Shown piece after piece: positions 28,605 through 38,030 of a stretch of 64,000 bases of DNA; the first letter of the stretch is position 1; each line of letters begins with the position of its first letter. Source of the stretch: Lachnospiraceae bacterium AC2031. GTDB lineage: Bacteria > Bacillota > Clostridia > Lachnospirales > Lachnospiraceae. The stretch is from assembly GCA_000687975.1 (NCBI GenBank), contig JIAB01000001.1, positions 2,518,001 to 2,582,000 on the forward strand, read 5' to 3'. The notes under the pieces are model-generated. The model saw nothing but the letters and a program-made list of their open reading frames with translations. It made no database searches and was not told the origin of the DNA. A program made the translations under genes and the position numbers.

Positions 28605-29717
28605 ATGGCAGGATTACAGTTAAAGAACATCTACAAGATTTACCCAAATGGCTTCAACGCTGTTAAGGACTTCAATCTTGACATCGAAGATAAGGAATTC
28701 ATCATCTTCGTTGGTCCTTCAGGTTGTGGTAAATCAACAACACTTAGAATGATCGCTGGACTTGAGGATATCAGCTCCGGTGAGCTCTGGATCGGCGACA
28801 AGCTTTGTAACGATGTAGAGCCTAAGGACAGAGATATCGCGATGGTTTTCCAGAACTATGCTCTGTATCCACATATGTCAGTTTATGATAACATGGCATT
28901 TGGACTTAAGCTTAGAAAGGTTCCAAAGGAGAAAATCGACAAGCAGGTTCATGAAGCTGCTAAGATCCTTGAAATCGAGCACCTTCTTGATCGTAAGCCA
29001 AAGGCTCTTTCAGGAGGTCAGAGACAGAGAGTTGCCATGGGACGTGCTATCGTCCGTGAGCCAAAGGTATTCCTTATGGATGAGCCTCTTTCAAACCTCG
29101 ATGCTAAGCTCCGTGTTCAGATGCGTGTAGAGATCTCTAAGCTTCATCAGAGACTTCAGACAACAATTATCTACGTTACACATGACCAGACAGAGGCTAT
29201 GACTCTTGGTACTCGTATCGTAGTTATGAAGGATGGTATCATCCAGCAGGTTGATACACCTCAGAATCTTTATGATCATCCATGCAACCTCTTCGTTGCT
29301 GGTTTCATGGGTATGCCACCTATGAACTTCATCGACTGCAAGGTTGTTAAGTCAGGAGCTGACGTACTTCTTATGTTCGGTTCACACTCAATCAAGGTTC
29401 CAGAAGCTAAGGCTAACAAGCTTATCGCTGGTGGATTCATTGATAAGGACGTTGTTCTTGGTATCCGTCCTGAGGATATCCATGATGAGCAGCTCTTCAT
29501 CGAGTCATCACCTGAGTCAGTTATTGACGCTCGTATCAATATCTACGAAATGCTCGGTGCTGAAGTTTATCTGTACTTCACAATCGATCAGTTCGATATC
29601 ACAGCTAGAGTTAATGCTCGTACAACAGCTAGACCTGGCGATACAGTACAGTTCGCATTTGACCTTTCAAAGATCCATATCTTCGATAAGGAATCAGAGG
29701 AGATCATTGTAAACTAG
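28605..29717 (+). CDS. Sugar ABC transporter ATPase, MsmX/UgpC type
   Basis: A 370-residue ATPase. The nucleotide-binding domain has Walker A GPSGCGKSTTLR (near 37-48), signature LSGGQRQRVAMGRA (near 135-148), Walker B VFLMDEPLSNLDAKLR and switch histidine in VTHDQTEAM. The C-terminal regulatory OB/TOBE domain (about 240-370) is typical of MsmX/MsmK/UgpC. No permease or binding protein is adjacent; in Firmicutes one such ATPase often energises many carbohydrate importers. The reading frame is rich in C-ending codons such as ATC and TTC, unlike neighbours, suggesting high expression. AGGAGG precedes the ATG. The 280-base gap upstream (28325-28604) is very A/T-rich, and I found no convincing promoter or hairpin in it. 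Confidence 0.93.
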   Translation: MAGLQLKNIYKIYPNGFNAVKDFNLDIEDKEFIIFVGPSGCGKSTTLRMIAGLEDISSGELWIGDKLCNDVEPKDRDIAMVFQNYALYPHMSVYDNMAFGLKLRKVPKEKIDKQVHEAAKILEIEHLLDRKPKALSGGQRQRVAMGRAIVREPKVFLMDEPLSNLDAKLRVQMRVEISKLHQRLQTTIIYVTHDQTEAMTLGTRIVVMKDGIIQQVDTPQNLYDHPCNLFVAGFMGMPPMNFIDCKVVKSGADVLLMFGSHSIKVPEAKANKLIAGGFIDKDVVLGIRPEDIHDEQLFIESSPESVIDARINIYEMLGAEVYLYFTIDQFDITARVNARTTARPGDTVQFAFDLSKIHIFDKESEEIIVN

Positions 29718-29768
29718 TCATCGATTTGCGTAGCTAATCGACGACAGTGTCGTAAACTTTGAATCATT

Positions 29769-29804
29769 GAGGAAATGTAGAAAATTCTACATTTCCTCTT
29801 TTTT
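29769..29804 (+). terminator. Terminator of the sugar ABC ATPase gene
   Basis: GAGGAAATGTAGAA (29769-29782) pairs perfectly with its complement ending at 29798 around a minimal loop, followed by six T (29799-29804). Confidence 0.93.
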
Positions 29805-29818
29805 ATGTGCTCGAATTT

Positions 29819-29827
29819 TGGTATAAT
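29819..29827 (+). promoter_or_regulatory. Extended -10 promoter of the regulator-ftsEX cluster
   Basis: TGG plus TATAAT (29822-29827) lies right after the preceding terminator and 85 bases before the next start codon. There is no clear -35 box. It may drive the regulator and the ftsE-ftsX genes behind it. Confidence 0.5.
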
Positions 29828-29911
29828 GACTCTGTGCGTGAATAGATACTTTTTTTATGCATTATTTGTTTAAAATAATTCAGGGGTTATAAAGAGAACA
29901 GGAGTGAGAAA

Positions 29912-31003
29912 ATGATTTCAAATCAGATTTTACAAGAAACACTTGAAGGGATTCAGGCTATTACAAAAGTCGATCTCATAGTAATGGATGTTGAGGGTAG
30001 ACTCCTCGCAAAAACTGTTGAAGATGGTCCTCTTGATTATGAAGATGCTGTAATAGCATTTGCAGAGTCACAGGCAGAGAGCCAGAGTCTTCTGGGGTAT
30101 CAGTTTTTTAAGGTAATGGATGATAAGCAGCTTGAATATATTATCCTCGCAAAGGGTGATTCAGATAGTACTTACATGGTAGGTAAGATGGCATCCTTCC
30201 AGATACAGAGTCTTCTGGTAGCTTATAAGGAGAGATCTGATAAGGATAACTTTATTAAGAACCTGCTGCTTGATAATCTGCTGCTTGTTGATATTTATAA
30301 CAGAGCAAAGAAGCTTCACATTGATACAGATGTAAAGAGATGTGTATTCATCATAGAGACAAAGTCCGAGAAGGACAACAACGCTCTTGAAACAGTAAGA
30401 AATATCTTCTCAGTAAAAACTCACGATTTCATCACAGCAGTTGATGAGAAGAATATCATTTTAGTAAAAGAGGTTAAGTCAACAGATACTTATGAGGATC
30501 TGAATAAGACAGCCAGCATCATAGTAGATATGCTGAACACTGAAGCTATGATCTCAGTACATGTAGCATTCGGTACAATAGTAAATGAAATCAAAGAAGT
30601 ATCTCGTTCTTACAAGGAAGCTAAGATGGCTCTTGATGTAGGAAAAATCTTCTACAGTGATAAGAATATCATCGCATACAGCAATCTTGGAATCGGACGT
30701 CTTATCTATCAGCTTCCAATTCCTCTATGCCGTATGTTCATAAAGGAAATCTTTGATGGTAAGTCACCTGATGAGTTTGACGAGGAAACACTTACCACAA
30801 TCAATAAGTTCTTTGAGAACAGCCTGAATGTTTCAGAAACCTCACGTCAGCTGTATATTCATAGAAATACTCTTGTTTATCGTCTGGATAAGATTGAAAA
30901 GTCAACAGGTCTTGACCTTAGAGTCTTTGAAGATGCGATAACATTTAAGATTGCACTTATGGTTGTAAAATATATGAAGTATATGGAAAGCCTTGATTTC
31001 TAA
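29912..31003 (+). CDS. CdaR/PucR-type helix-turn-helix regulator
   Basis: A 363-residue soluble regulator. The N-terminal 120 residues form a sensor-like domain (KVDLIVMDVEGRLLAKT, as in sugar-diacid or PAS-like sensors). The middle (about 140-265) resembles the GGDEF-like CdaR domain (VHVAFGTIVNEIKEVSRSYKEAKMALDVGK). The C-terminal PucR-type helix-turn-helix is clear: NVSETSRQLYIHRNTLVYRLDKIEKSTGLDLRVFEDAI. CdaR-like proteins regulate carbohydrate or nucleoside uptake. Here the gene is 35 bases upstream of ftsE and just downstream of the sugar ATPase. Either may be a target, but nothing in the sequence decides it. GGAGTGAG precedes the ATG. Confidence 0.8.
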   Translation: MISNQILQETLEGIQAITKVDLIVMDVEGRLLAKTVEDGPLDYEDAVIAFAESQAESQSLLGYQFFKVMDDKQLEYIILAKGDSDSTYMVGKMASFQIQSLLVAYKERSDKDNFIKNLLLDNLLLVDIYNRAKKLHIDTDVKRCVFIIETKSEKDNNALETVRNIFSVKTHDFITAVDEKNIILVKEVKSTDTYEDLNKTASIIVDMLNTEAMISVHVAFGTIVNEIKEVSRSYKEAKMALDVGKIFYSDKNIIAYSNLGIGRLIYQLPIPLCRMFIKEIFDGKSPDEFDEETLTTINKFFENSLNVSETSRQLYIHRNTLVYRLDKIEKSTGLDLRVFEDAITFKIALMVVKYMKYMESLDF

Positions 31004-31038
31004 TAAAATCAGGATGAAAGGTTGACAAGAGGAAGATT

Positions 31039-31731
31039 ATGTCAGTTATTAAGATGGAAAATGTCACAATGAAATATCCAACTGGCACAGTTGCGCTTAA
31101 GGATGTTAACATTGAGATAGAGAAAGGTGAGTTCGTCTTTGTAGTTGGATCTACTGGATCAGGTAAGACCACATTTATCGAGCTCCTACTTAGAGAACTA
31201 GTTCCAACTAAGGGACGTATTGAGGTTGCAGGCATAGACCTGGCAAGACTTAAAAAGAACAGAATTCATAAAGTAAGACGCAAGATAGGCGTTGTTTTCC
31301 AGAACTTCCGACTTCTTAAGGATCGTACTGTATATGAAAATGTTGCTTTTGCACAGAGAGTTATAGAAACTCCATCAAGATATATTAAGAGACAGGTACC
31401 TGCAGTACTTGCACTTGTTGGACTGGAAGATAAGTATAAGTCTTATCCAAGACAGCTTTCAGGTGGTGAACAGCAGAGAGTAGCGCTTGCAAGAGCACTT
31501 GTAAATAAGCCTGAGATAATTCTGGCTGATGAGCCTACTGGAAACTTGGATCCAAAGCATTCATGGGATGTTATGAATCTCCTGGATGAGATTAATGCCA
31601 AGGGTACTACCGTTGTTGTAGTTACTCATAATAAAGAGATAGTAAATGTTATGAAGAAAAGGGTTATAACCCTCAATAAGGGTGTCGTTGTAAGCGATGT
31701 CCAGAAGGGAGGTTATATCGATGAAGATTAG
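31039..31731 (+). CDS. ftsE: Cell division ATP-binding protein FtsE
   Basis: A 230-residue ABC ATPase of the FtsEX complex. It shows Walker A in GSTGSGKTTF (near 36-45), signature LSGGEQQRVALARA (near 138-151) and Walker B ILADEPTGNLDP. It begins with the MENVTMKYPTGTVALKDVN stretch typical of FtsE. FtsEX transmits ATP-driven conformational change across the membrane to activate a peptidoglycan hydrolase. The ftsX start codon lies within the last 11 bases of the gene, so expression is coupled. The M23 protein two genes downstream is the likely activated hydrolase. Confidence 0.95.
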   Translation: MSVIKMENVTMKYPTGTVALKDVNIEIEKGEFVFVVGSTGSGKTTFIELLLRELVPTKGRIEVAGIDLARLKKNRIHKVRRKIGVVFQNFRLLKDRTVYENVAFAQRVIETPSRYIKRQVPAVLALVGLEDKYKSYPRQLSGGEQQRVALARALVNKPEIILADEPTGNLDPKHSWDVMNLLDEINAKGTTVVVVTHNKEIVNVMKKRVITLNKGVVVSDVQKGGYIDED

Positions 31732-32629
31732 TTCTTTTGGTTATAGTGTAAGACAGGGTTTTAAGAACATAAGAAGAAATCTTTTGTTCTCACTTGCATC
31801 TACTGGAACTATTATAGCTTGTTTGTTCGTCTTCGGCCTTTTCTACTGTGTTCTTGTTAACTTTAGAGGTGCTATTCACAAGATTGAAAGTAGTATCTCC
31901 ATCGCAGTATTCTTCAATGAAGATTTATCCGCCGAGGCAATCAACCTTATAGGCGAGCAGATAAAGACTAGAAAAGAAGTTAATACGATAGAGTATATAT
32001 CACCAGAACAGGCTTGGGAAGAATTCTCAGAACAAACCTATGATGATCCTGAAGCGGCCAGAGCTGCATTTGGTGCGGATAATCCTCTTGCACAGTCAGC
32101 ATCATACATGATCACACTGAATGATTCCAGCAAGCAGGCTGACTTTGTACAGTTCCTTAATAGTATTGAAGGAGTAAGAAAGGTCAGCAGTTCAGGAGAT
32201 ACAGCTGATAGTGTATCTGCTATAAATGCGTTTGTTGGATATGCTTCATTTGGTATTATCTTCATTCTTCTTCTGGTATCAATCTTCCTGATCAATAATA
32301 CTATAACAATCGGTATTACTGTAAGACGTGAAGAAATCAGAATTATGAAACTGATTGGAGCAACAAATGGATTCATCAGAGCTCCATTCATTATAGAAGG
32401 TGTAATTATAGGATTGATTGGTTCAATAGTACCTTTAATACTGCTGTTTTACCTTTATGATCTTGTTATTAACTACATTGTAGGTAAGTTCTCAATCCTT
32501 AATAATCTGTTTGATTTTACACCTCCACTTACAATGTTTAAAACACTTGTTCCAATTACACTTTTAATCGGAATTGGAATCGGCTTCTTTGGAAGTCTTA
32601 TAACAACAAAGAAACACTTAGAGATATAA
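31721..32629 (+). CDS. ftsX: Permease-like cell division protein FtsX
   Basis: A 302-residue membrane protein with four transmembrane helices: one near residues 22-45, then three in the C-terminal half (about 175-300) as in the MacB/FtsX fold. The large extracellular domain (about 55-165) contains QAWEEFSEQ and SSKQADFVQFLNSIEGVRKV, typical of FtsX. ATG at 31721 is chosen because AAGGGAGG (31705-31712) precedes it by eight bases; an earlier in-frame ATG (31697) includes that site. It overlaps ftsE by 11 bases. It partners with FtsE and contacts an extracellular hydrolase. Confidence 0.94.
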   Translation: MKISSFGYSVRQGFKNIRRNLLFSLASTGTIIACLFVFGLFYCVLVNFRGAIHKIESSISIAVFFNEDLSAEAINLIGEQIKTRKEVNTIEYISPEQAWEEFSEQTYDDPEAARAAFGADNPLAQSASYMITLNDSSKQADFVQFLNSIEGVRKVSSSGDTADSVSAINAFVGYASFGIIFILLLVSIFLINNTITIGITVRREEIRIMKLIGATNGFIRAPFIIEGVIIGLIGSIVPLILLFYLYDLVINYIVGKFSILNNLFDFTPPLTMFKTLVPITLLIGIGIGFFGSLITTKKHLEI

Positions 32630-32634
32630 TTTTC

Positions 32635-32659
32635 AGGACCTGCGTATCCCGTGGGTCCT
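32635..32659 (+). other. Small hairpin after ftsX
   Basis: AGGACC (32635-32640) pairs with GGTCCT (32654-32659), extendable by wobble pairs. There is no T-tract, so it is not a standard terminator. It may be a processing or attenuation element between ftsX and the hydrolase gene. Confidence 0.3.
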
Positions 32660-32687
32660 AAAATGTTCTAATAAAGAAGTGAAAGGC

Positions 32688-34037
32688 ATGAATAAAAAAT
32701 ATATAAGAGACAATATAATACTTGCAGTAGTTATGCTTCTTTTGATGGTTGGTACCTGTATGGCGACTCTTCGTGGAGGCGTCGCTTATGATGTTCATGC
32801 AGATGCGACTGAAACAGATGCGACTGAAGAATCTACTGTAACACCTGAAGGGGGAACAACTGAGTCGACTACTGAAAGTTCAGGTACCGGTCTTTCTTCA
32901 GAAGAGATTGCTGCATATACAGCGCAGCTTTCTTCTACAATTCAGCAGAAAAATGAGTTGCAGACAACACTTAATCAGCTTCTTTCCAGTCAAAATGATT
33001 TTATAGCTAAGTTGAATGAACTTGATGATATGATACTTGAGTACCAGGATAAGTTGGATGAAATATCTGAGAGAACAAATGCTGCTCAGGTCACTATGGT
33101 TCAGTTAAGTGGAGAGATAGAAGAGGCGCAGGCAAATCAGGATGCTCAGTATGAATTAATGAAGTCTCATATAAAAGAAGAATATGAAAATGGTTCGTAT
33201 TCATTCTTGGATGCTTTATTCAATTCTGAAGATTATATGGATGTTGTCAGCAAGGCAGAGTATGTTCAGGCGATAGAGGCTTATGATGAAAAGCTTCTTG
33301 ATGATTATACCCATGCAAAGCAGACATTAGCTGATAAGAATGCGCTTTTAACTACACTGACTTCAAATATGGATACCATGGCGGAGGCTTATCAGGCTGA
33401 ACAGGATTCCCTTCAGATTCTTTCTGATGAAAAGGAATCTCAGATAAACAGCTATCAATCTTCGATTGATACCATGTCTTCAAAAGTTAAATCTCTAGAG
33501 GCTATACAGGCTGAGATGCAGGCTAAGATATCCAGTGCTGAGGCTTCTGTTTCTTTTTCAAATGGAACAACAACAGGAAGTACAGGAAGTGCTGTATATA
33601 CAGGAGCGGCGTTCCTGTGGCCTTGCCCTTCATCTACAACTATATCATCTTATTATGGTTCAAGAGCACAACCAACTGCTGGAGCTACAACGGATCATAA
33701 GGGAATAGATATACCTTGTAATCTTGGAAGTGATGTTATTGTGGTAGCTGATGGAACTGTTATATATACAGGATATCTTGGAAGTGGTGGAAATTGTGTT
33801 ATTGTTGATCATGGAAGTGGTATCTCAACTTGTTATTTCCATCTTTCTACTTATAATTGTTCTGTTGGTGATAAAGTTACCGCTGGACAGACAATCTGTT
33901 ATTCCGGTAATACAGGTGTTTCCACAGGTCCACATCTGCATTTTGCCGTACGTGAGAATGGTACATACGTAAACCCACTTAAGTACTATTCATCGATTCC
34001 GGATAAAGGAAATGTTTCCAACACAGAAGGTGAATAA
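32688..34037 (+). CDS. Secreted coiled-coil M23 peptidase (PcsB/EnvC-like)
   Basis: A 449-residue exported protein. A signal peptide or anchor (about 1-35) is followed by an Asp/Thr/Ser-rich linker, a long coiled coil (about 70-270, with repeated Gln/Leu/Glu heptads), and a Gly/Ser/Thr linker. A LytM/M23 metallopeptidase domain (about 305-440) ends the protein. Zinc ligands are visible as the His and Asp in DHKGIDIP and the HLH in GPHLHFAV. Proteins with this layout (EnvC, PcsB) are activated by FtsEX, and this gene directly follows ftsEX. Unlike many EnvC proteins, the LytM residues appear intact, so it may cleave cross-links itself. ATG at 32688 is preferred; a GTG at 32679 is possible, as neither has a strong ribosome binding site. 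Confidence 0.88.
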   Translation: MNKKYIRDNIILAVVMLLLMVGTCMATLRGGVAYDVHADATETDATEESTVTPEGGTTESTTESSGTGLSSEEIAAYTAQLSSTIQQKNELQTTLNQLLSSQNDFIAKLNELDDMILEYQDKLDEISERTNAAQVTMVQLSGEIEEAQANQDAQYELMKSHIKEEYENGSYSFLDALFNSEDYMDVVSKAEYVQAIEAYDEKLLDDYTHAKQTLADKNALLTTLTSNMDTMAEAYQAEQDSLQILSDEKESQINSYQSSIDTMSSKVKSLEAIQAEMQAKISSAEASVSFSNGTTTGSTGSAVYTGAAFLWPCPSSTTISSYYGSRAQPTAGATTDHKGIDIPCNLGSDVIVVADGTVIYTGYLGSGGNCVIVDHGSGISTCYFHLSTYNCSVGDKVTAGQTICYSGNTGVSTGPHLHFAVRENGTYVNPLKYYSSIPDKGNVSNTEGE

Positions 34038-34092
34038 TAAAAGTATTTTACTAAGATAAATCTTAGGTGAATATAGAGGAGAAAATGATAAA

Positions 34093-35373
34093 ATGAAACG
34101 CAATATTCTTGTGAATACAAGAAAGAAGAAAAAGTTACTATGTCTCGGACTTGCTGCGGCGATGTTAATGACTGCGGGATGCGGTTCTGGAAGTAATGTA
34201 AATGATTCGTCAAGTTCTGACAGAGAACCAACAAGTACCTCTGATGCTAGTGGTGGAGGATTTGACGAAAATTCAAAGGATGTAAAGAAAAAGACAGCTG
34301 AGATTGAAGAGTATATTGAACAACTCTACTACTTTGATGTAGACGATGAAAAGCGTGAAGAAAGCTATTATGACGGCATCATGGAAGGACTGGATGACAG
34401 ATACTCGGTTTATTACACAAAGGATGAGTATGAGAAGTTAATGGAAGACGACTCAGGTGAGTTCGAGGGTATCGGCGCTACTGTATCAAAGAATATGGAT
34501 GATGGTACCATCTATGTTGTAAAGCCACTTGAGGACAGCCCTGCTGAGAAAGCTGGACTTCTTCCTGGAGATGTAATAGTTCGTGTTGATGATATGGAAC
34601 TTACCACTGAGATGGAGCTTGATTTTGTTGTTGAGCATATTCGTGGTGAGAAGGGTACAGATGTAGAGATAGAGGTTTATCGAGAAGGTGAACCTGATTT
34701 TCTTACATTTACTGTTACCAGAGATAAGATTGAAACAAAGACTGTTGCTTATGAGATGCTGGATAATAATATAGGTTATATCCAGGTTGAGCAGTTTATA
34801 GAGAATACACCAAAGCTCTTTAAGGAAGCTGTAGATGATCTGCAGGGCCAGGGAGCTAAGGGAATAGTAATTGATCTTCGTGATAATCCTGGTGGTCTTG
34901 TTAAAGCTGTTATAGAGATGCTTGACTACATAGTTGATGATGAAGCACTTGCTGATGGAGCAGAATCAAAGGGTCTTCTTCTTCAGACCAAGGACAAAGA
35001 TGATAATGTTCTTGAGACCTATAGTTGCGAGGATGGTCACAGCGTTAATATTCCTATGACTGTTATAATTAATGGTAATAGTGCCAGTGCATCTGAGATT
35101 TTTGCTGGTGCTTTCCAGGACTATAATCTTGGAGAAGTTGTTGGTACAACATCTTATGGTAAAGGTATTGTTCAGTCAATCATCAAGCTTTCTGATGGTT
35201 CTGCTATAAAGCTTACTATCGCACAGTATTTCAGACCTTCTGGTGAAGTGGTTCATAAGGTTGGTATTGAACCAGATGTGGTTGAGGAACTTAATGAGGA
35301 TCTTAAGCATCAGGTTACTATAGAACATGATGAAGATAATCAGCTTCAGAAAGCTATCGATACATTAGATTAA
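34093..35373 (+). CDS. C-terminal processing protease (S41, CtpA-like) lipoprotein
   Basis: A 426-residue S41 serine protease. The lipoprotein signal ends in a lipobox (LMTAGC, cysteine near residue 28) followed by a Ser/Asp linker. The protein has a helical N-terminal segment with YYDGIMEGLDDRYSVYY. A PDZ domain (about 110-200, ending GDVIVRVDD and GTDVEIEV) and the peptidase core follow. The catalytic serine is in NGNSASASEIFAGA, and the lysine in TSYGKGIVQS. CtpA proteases trim extracytoplasmic proteins, and some degrade or activate wall hydrolases. Placement right after the M23 gene (55-base gap) suggests it acts on that protein or on the FtsEX system. GAGGAG precedes the ATG. Confidence 0.92.
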   Translation: MKRNILVNTRKKKKLLCLGLAAAMLMTAGCGSGSNVNDSSSSDREPTSTSDASGGGFDENSKDVKKKTAEIEEYIEQLYYFDVDDEKREESYYDGIMEGLDDRYSVYYTKDEYEKLMEDDSGEFEGIGATVSKNMDDGTIYVVKPLEDSPAEKAGLLPGDVIVRVDDMELTTEMELDFVVEHIRGEKGTDVEIEVYREGEPDFLTFTVTRDKIETKTVAYEMLDNNIGYIQVEQFIENTPKLFKEAVDDLQGQGAKGIVIDLRDNPGGLVKAVIEMLDYIVDDEALADGAESKGLLLQTKDKDDNVLETYSCEDGHSVNIPMTVIINGNSASASEIFAGAFQDYNLGEVVGTTSYGKGIVQSIIKLSDGSAIKLTIAQYFRPSGEVVHKVGIEPDVVEELNEDLKHQVTIEHDEDNQLQKAIDTLD

Positions 35374-35385
35374 ATGGAGAAATAT

Positions 35386-36942
35386 ATGAATCGCGAATTA
35401 ATAGTGGTCCTTGATTTTGGAGGACAGTATAATCAGCTTATTGCTAGAAGAGTCAGAGAGTGCAATGTATATGCAGAGGTTCATCCATATACAAAGTCAC
35501 TGGAAGAAATCAAGGCTCTGAATCCTAAGGGAATCATCTTCACTGGTGGTCCTAACAGTGTATATCTGGAGACATCTCCAACATATACAAAAGAAATCTT
35601 TGATCTTGGCGTTCCAGTACTTGGAATCTGCTATGGATCACAGCTTATGGCTCATCTTCTAGGTGGAAAGGTTGCGACAGCACCAGTAAGTGAATATGGT
35701 CATACTGATGTGGAAATAAGTGAAACTCAGTCTAAACTCTTTAAAGACGTTCCAAAGAATATAGCTGTATGGATGAGTCATACAGATTATATCGCAGAGG
35801 TTCCAGCAGGATTTAAGAGATCAGCATTTACAAAGGATTGTCCTACTGCTGCAATGGAGAATGAGGAAAAGGGCTTCTATGCTACTCAGTTCCATCCAGA
35901 AGTAATGCATACAGAGTATGGTCAGGAAATTCTTCGTAACTTCGTTCTTGATATCTGCGGATGCAAGGGTGATTGGAAGATGGATTCATTTGTAGAATCT
36001 ACAGTAGCAGCACTTCGTGAAAAGATTGGAAATGGTCGTGTACTTTGTGCACTGTCAGGTGGAGTTGATTCATCAGTTGCAGCTGTTCTTCTTTCAAAGG
36101 CAGTTGGAAAGCAGCTCACCTGTGTATTTGTAGATCATGGTCTTCTTCGTAAGAATGAAGGTGATGAAGTAGAAGAAATCTTTGGACCAAAGGGTAATTA
36201 TGAGCTGAACTTTATCAGAGTTAATGCTCAGGAAAGATTCTATGAAAAGCTTGCAGGAGAGACTGATCCTGAAAGAAAGAGAAAGATTATCGGAGAGGAA
36301 TTCATCCGTGTATTTGAGGAAGAGGCTAAGAAGATTGGTGCAGTAGACTTCCTGGCACAGGGAACAATCTATCCTGACGTTATCGAGTCAGGACTAGGTG
36401 ATTCTGCAGTTATTAAGTCACACCACAACGTAGGTGGTCTTCCGGACTATGTTGATTTCAAAGAAATCGTTGAGCCACTTAGAATGCTCTTCAAAGATGA
36501 GGTTCGTAAGTGTGGACTTGAGCTTGGAATTCCAGAATACCTTGTATTCCGTCAGCCATTCCCAGGCCCAGGACTTGGTGTTCGTATCATAGATGAGATC
36601 ACAGCTGAGAAGGTTCGTATCGTACAGGATGCAGATGCTATCTATAGAGAAGAAGTTGATGCAGCTGTTAAAGAAGGAAAGATTAAGAATCCACCAAACC
36701 AGTATTTTGCAGCGCTTTCAAACATGCGCTCAGTTGGAGTAATGGGAGACTTCAGAACATTCGATTATGCGGTTGTGCTTCGTGCAGTTAACACATCAGA
36801 CTTCATGACAGCAGACTGCTGTGAGATTCCATTTGAAGTACTTCAGAAGTGCATGACAAGAATTATAAACGAAGTAAAGGGAGTAAACAGAGTACTTTAC
36901 GATCTGACTTCAAAACCACCAGGAACTATTGAACTCCTGTAA
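35386..36942 (+). CDS. guaA: GMP synthase (glutamine-hydrolysing)
   Basis: A 518-residue enzyme that converts XMP to GMP. The N-terminal glutamine amidotransferase (about 1-190) has the nucleophile in GICYGSQ and the catalytic His in [12 protein letters not shown]. The ATP pyrophosphatase domain has the P-loop [13 protein letters not shown] (near 222-234). The C-terminal dimerisation domain ends [12 protein letters not shown] at 35386 is chosen because GGAGA lies just upstream; an ATG at 35374 would remove that site. It starts 12 bases after ctpA. Its 3' end is a known target for integrating islands in many bacteria, and here accessory genes begin directly after its terminator. Confidence 0.97.
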   Translation: MNRELIVVLDFGGQYNQLIARRVRECNVYAEVHPYTKSLEEIKALNPKGIIFTGGPNSVYLETSPTYTKEIFDLGVPVLGICYGSQLMAHLLGGKVATAPVSEYGHTDVEISETQSKLFKDVPKNIAVWMSHTDYIAEVPAGFKRSAFTKDCPTAAMENEEKGFYATQFHPEVMHTEYGQEILRNFVLDICGCKGDWKMDSFVESTVAALREKIGNGRVLCALSGGVDSSVAAVLLSKAVGKQLTCVFVDHGLLRKNEGDEVEEIFGPKGNYELNFIRVNAQERFYEKLAGETDPERKRKIIGEEFIRVFEEEAKKIGAVDFLAQGTIYPDVIESGLGDSAVIKSHHNVGGLPDYVDFKEIVEPLRMLFKDEVRKCGLELGIPEYLVFRQPFPGPGLGVRIIDEITAEKVRIVQDADAIYREEVDAAVKEGKIKNPPNQYFAALSNMRSVGVMGDFRTFDYAVVLRAVNTSDFMTADCCEIPFEVLQKCMTRIINEVKGVNRVLYDLTSKPPGTIELL

Positions 36943-36968
36943 GGTTAATTAAAAAGCTGAAATTATTA

Positions 36969-37012
36969 AAGCTCGCAGAAGCCCCAAACAGGCCATCTTG
37001 CGAGCTTTTTGT
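36969..37012 (+). terminator. Terminator after guaA
   Basis: AAGCTCGCA (36969-36977) pairs with TGCGAGCTT (36999-37007), with an inner GCC/GGC pair, followed by a T-tract. The outer stem and the following GAGCTTTTTGTTTT stretch recur in the terminator at 49247. Confidence 0.9.
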
Positions 37013-37070
37013 TTTAAGTAAAAAAAACTGTTAAGTCATTTGACAGCCTTTTATATTCGGGAAAATTTAC

Positions 37071-37099
37071 TTGACAAAATGGCAAAATCAAGATATAGT
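37071..37099 (+). promoter_or_regulatory. Promoter of the XRE-ImmA pair
   Basis: A perfect TTGACA (37071-37076) and TATAGT (37094-37099) with a 17-base spacer lie 26 bases before the XRE start codon. A second TTGACA at 37040-37045 has no matching -10 box. The two TTGACA-containing stretches may also form part of a repressor operator. Confidence 0.75.
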
Positions 37100-37124
37100 G
37101 GGTTAGGCAAGGAGGTGATACAAT

Positions 37125-37439
37125 ATGAAGGGATTTGGAGAAAGAGTGCTATTATTACTAGAGGAAATAGGATATACACAACGAGAATTTGCAACAATGA
37201 TTGGGGTGTCTGAAGCCGCATTATCTAGATACTTAAGAGATGAGCGTGAACCTAAAATGGAAGTTATAGCAAATATTGCTACTGCGTTAAATACTACAAC
37301 GGATTATCTTCTAACTGGAAAGGATGATAAGCAATCCTTTGAGGAAACATATAGATTGGTTGCTAGAGGTACATCAACTATGACAGATGATGAGAAAACA
37401 GAATTAATAAAGGTGTTACTGAATAATGGAAAACAATGA
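37125..37439 (+). CDS. XRE-family repressor of the island
   Basis: A 104-residue protein with an N-terminal Cro/CI helix-turn-helix (about 5-65: YTQREFATMIGVSEAALSRYLRDEREP, then IANIATALNTTTDYLLTG) and a short acidic helical tail. It overlaps the following ImmA-like gene by 14 bases. XRE-ImmA pairs control excision and transfer genes in elements such as ICEBs1, where ImmA cleaves the repressor. The gene is clearly A/T-richer than guaA, consistent with acquisition. AAGGAGGTGAT precedes the ATG. It likely represses its own promoter and perhaps the downstream EndoU genes. Confidence 0.85.
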   Translation: MKGFGERVLLLLEEIGYTQREFATMIGVSEAALSRYLRDEREPKMEVIANIATALNTTTDYLLTGKDDKQSFEETYRLVARGTSTMTDDEKTELIKVLLNNGKQ

Positions 37440-38016
37440 TGAGATTAGACTGTCACTTCCTAAAAATTTATATGATAAGATAGAGGAAGATGTTGTTAAG
37501 CTTCATATTGAGTTGAATTTGACAATTCCTGTAAAACCTATGGATGTAGCTGGCAAATTGGGATTTATTGTTAGAAAGTTTTCTGATCTATTAGGTGGAG
37601 ATGTTGATATAGATAAACTTAGAATTGGTAGTGATGGAAAAAGAAGAGATGGTCTTTCATATTATGATAATAAAATAAATACTTATGTGATATGGGTGAA
37701 TGATATTGATACATTTTATGAGGAACATGATAATTTTACTATTATGCATGAAATAGGTCACATAAGAATGGGACATAAGGGTGATAGTCAGTTGGCTGAA
37801 ATGGTGGCAAATTATTACGCTGCCTATTCCCTTGTTCCTTCACCATTACCTAAAATTTATAAGTGTTCATCCTTTATAGATATTATAGATGTTTTTGAAG
37901 TATCTATAGATTGTGGTTATAACTGTTTTAAACGCTATATGAACTGGTCGATGTATTCCGGAAAAATGAAGCAGTATGAAAAGGATTTGATCGCTTATTA
38001 TAATATAATAATTTAA
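37426..38016 (+). CDS. ImmA/IrrE-family metallopeptidase
   Basis: A 196-residue protein with the zinc-protease motif HEIGH at about residues 108-112 (MHEIGHIRMGHKGD) and a downstream E/N-containing helix (EMVANYYAAYSLVP) typical of COG2856 proteins. An N-terminal helical part (about 1-60) and a C-terminal helical part complete the fold. ImmA-like enzymes cleave the paired XRE repressor when the host signals DNA damage or another stress. The gene begins inside the XRE coding sequence (14-base overlap), so the two are coupled. It ends at a strong AAGGAGG site that belongs to the short leader ORF behind it. Confidence 0.88.
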   Translation: MENNDEIRLSLPKNLYDKIEEDVVKLHIELNLTIPVKPMDVAGKLGFIVRKFSDLLGGDVDIDKLRIGSDGKRRDGLSYYDNKINTYVIWVNDIDTFYEEHDNFTIMHEIGHIRMGHKGDSQLAEMVANYYAAYSLVPSPLPKIYKCSSFIDIIDVFEVSIDCGYNCFKRYMNWSMYSGKMKQYEKDLIAYYNIII

Positions 38017-38030
38017 GGAGGTATATGCTT

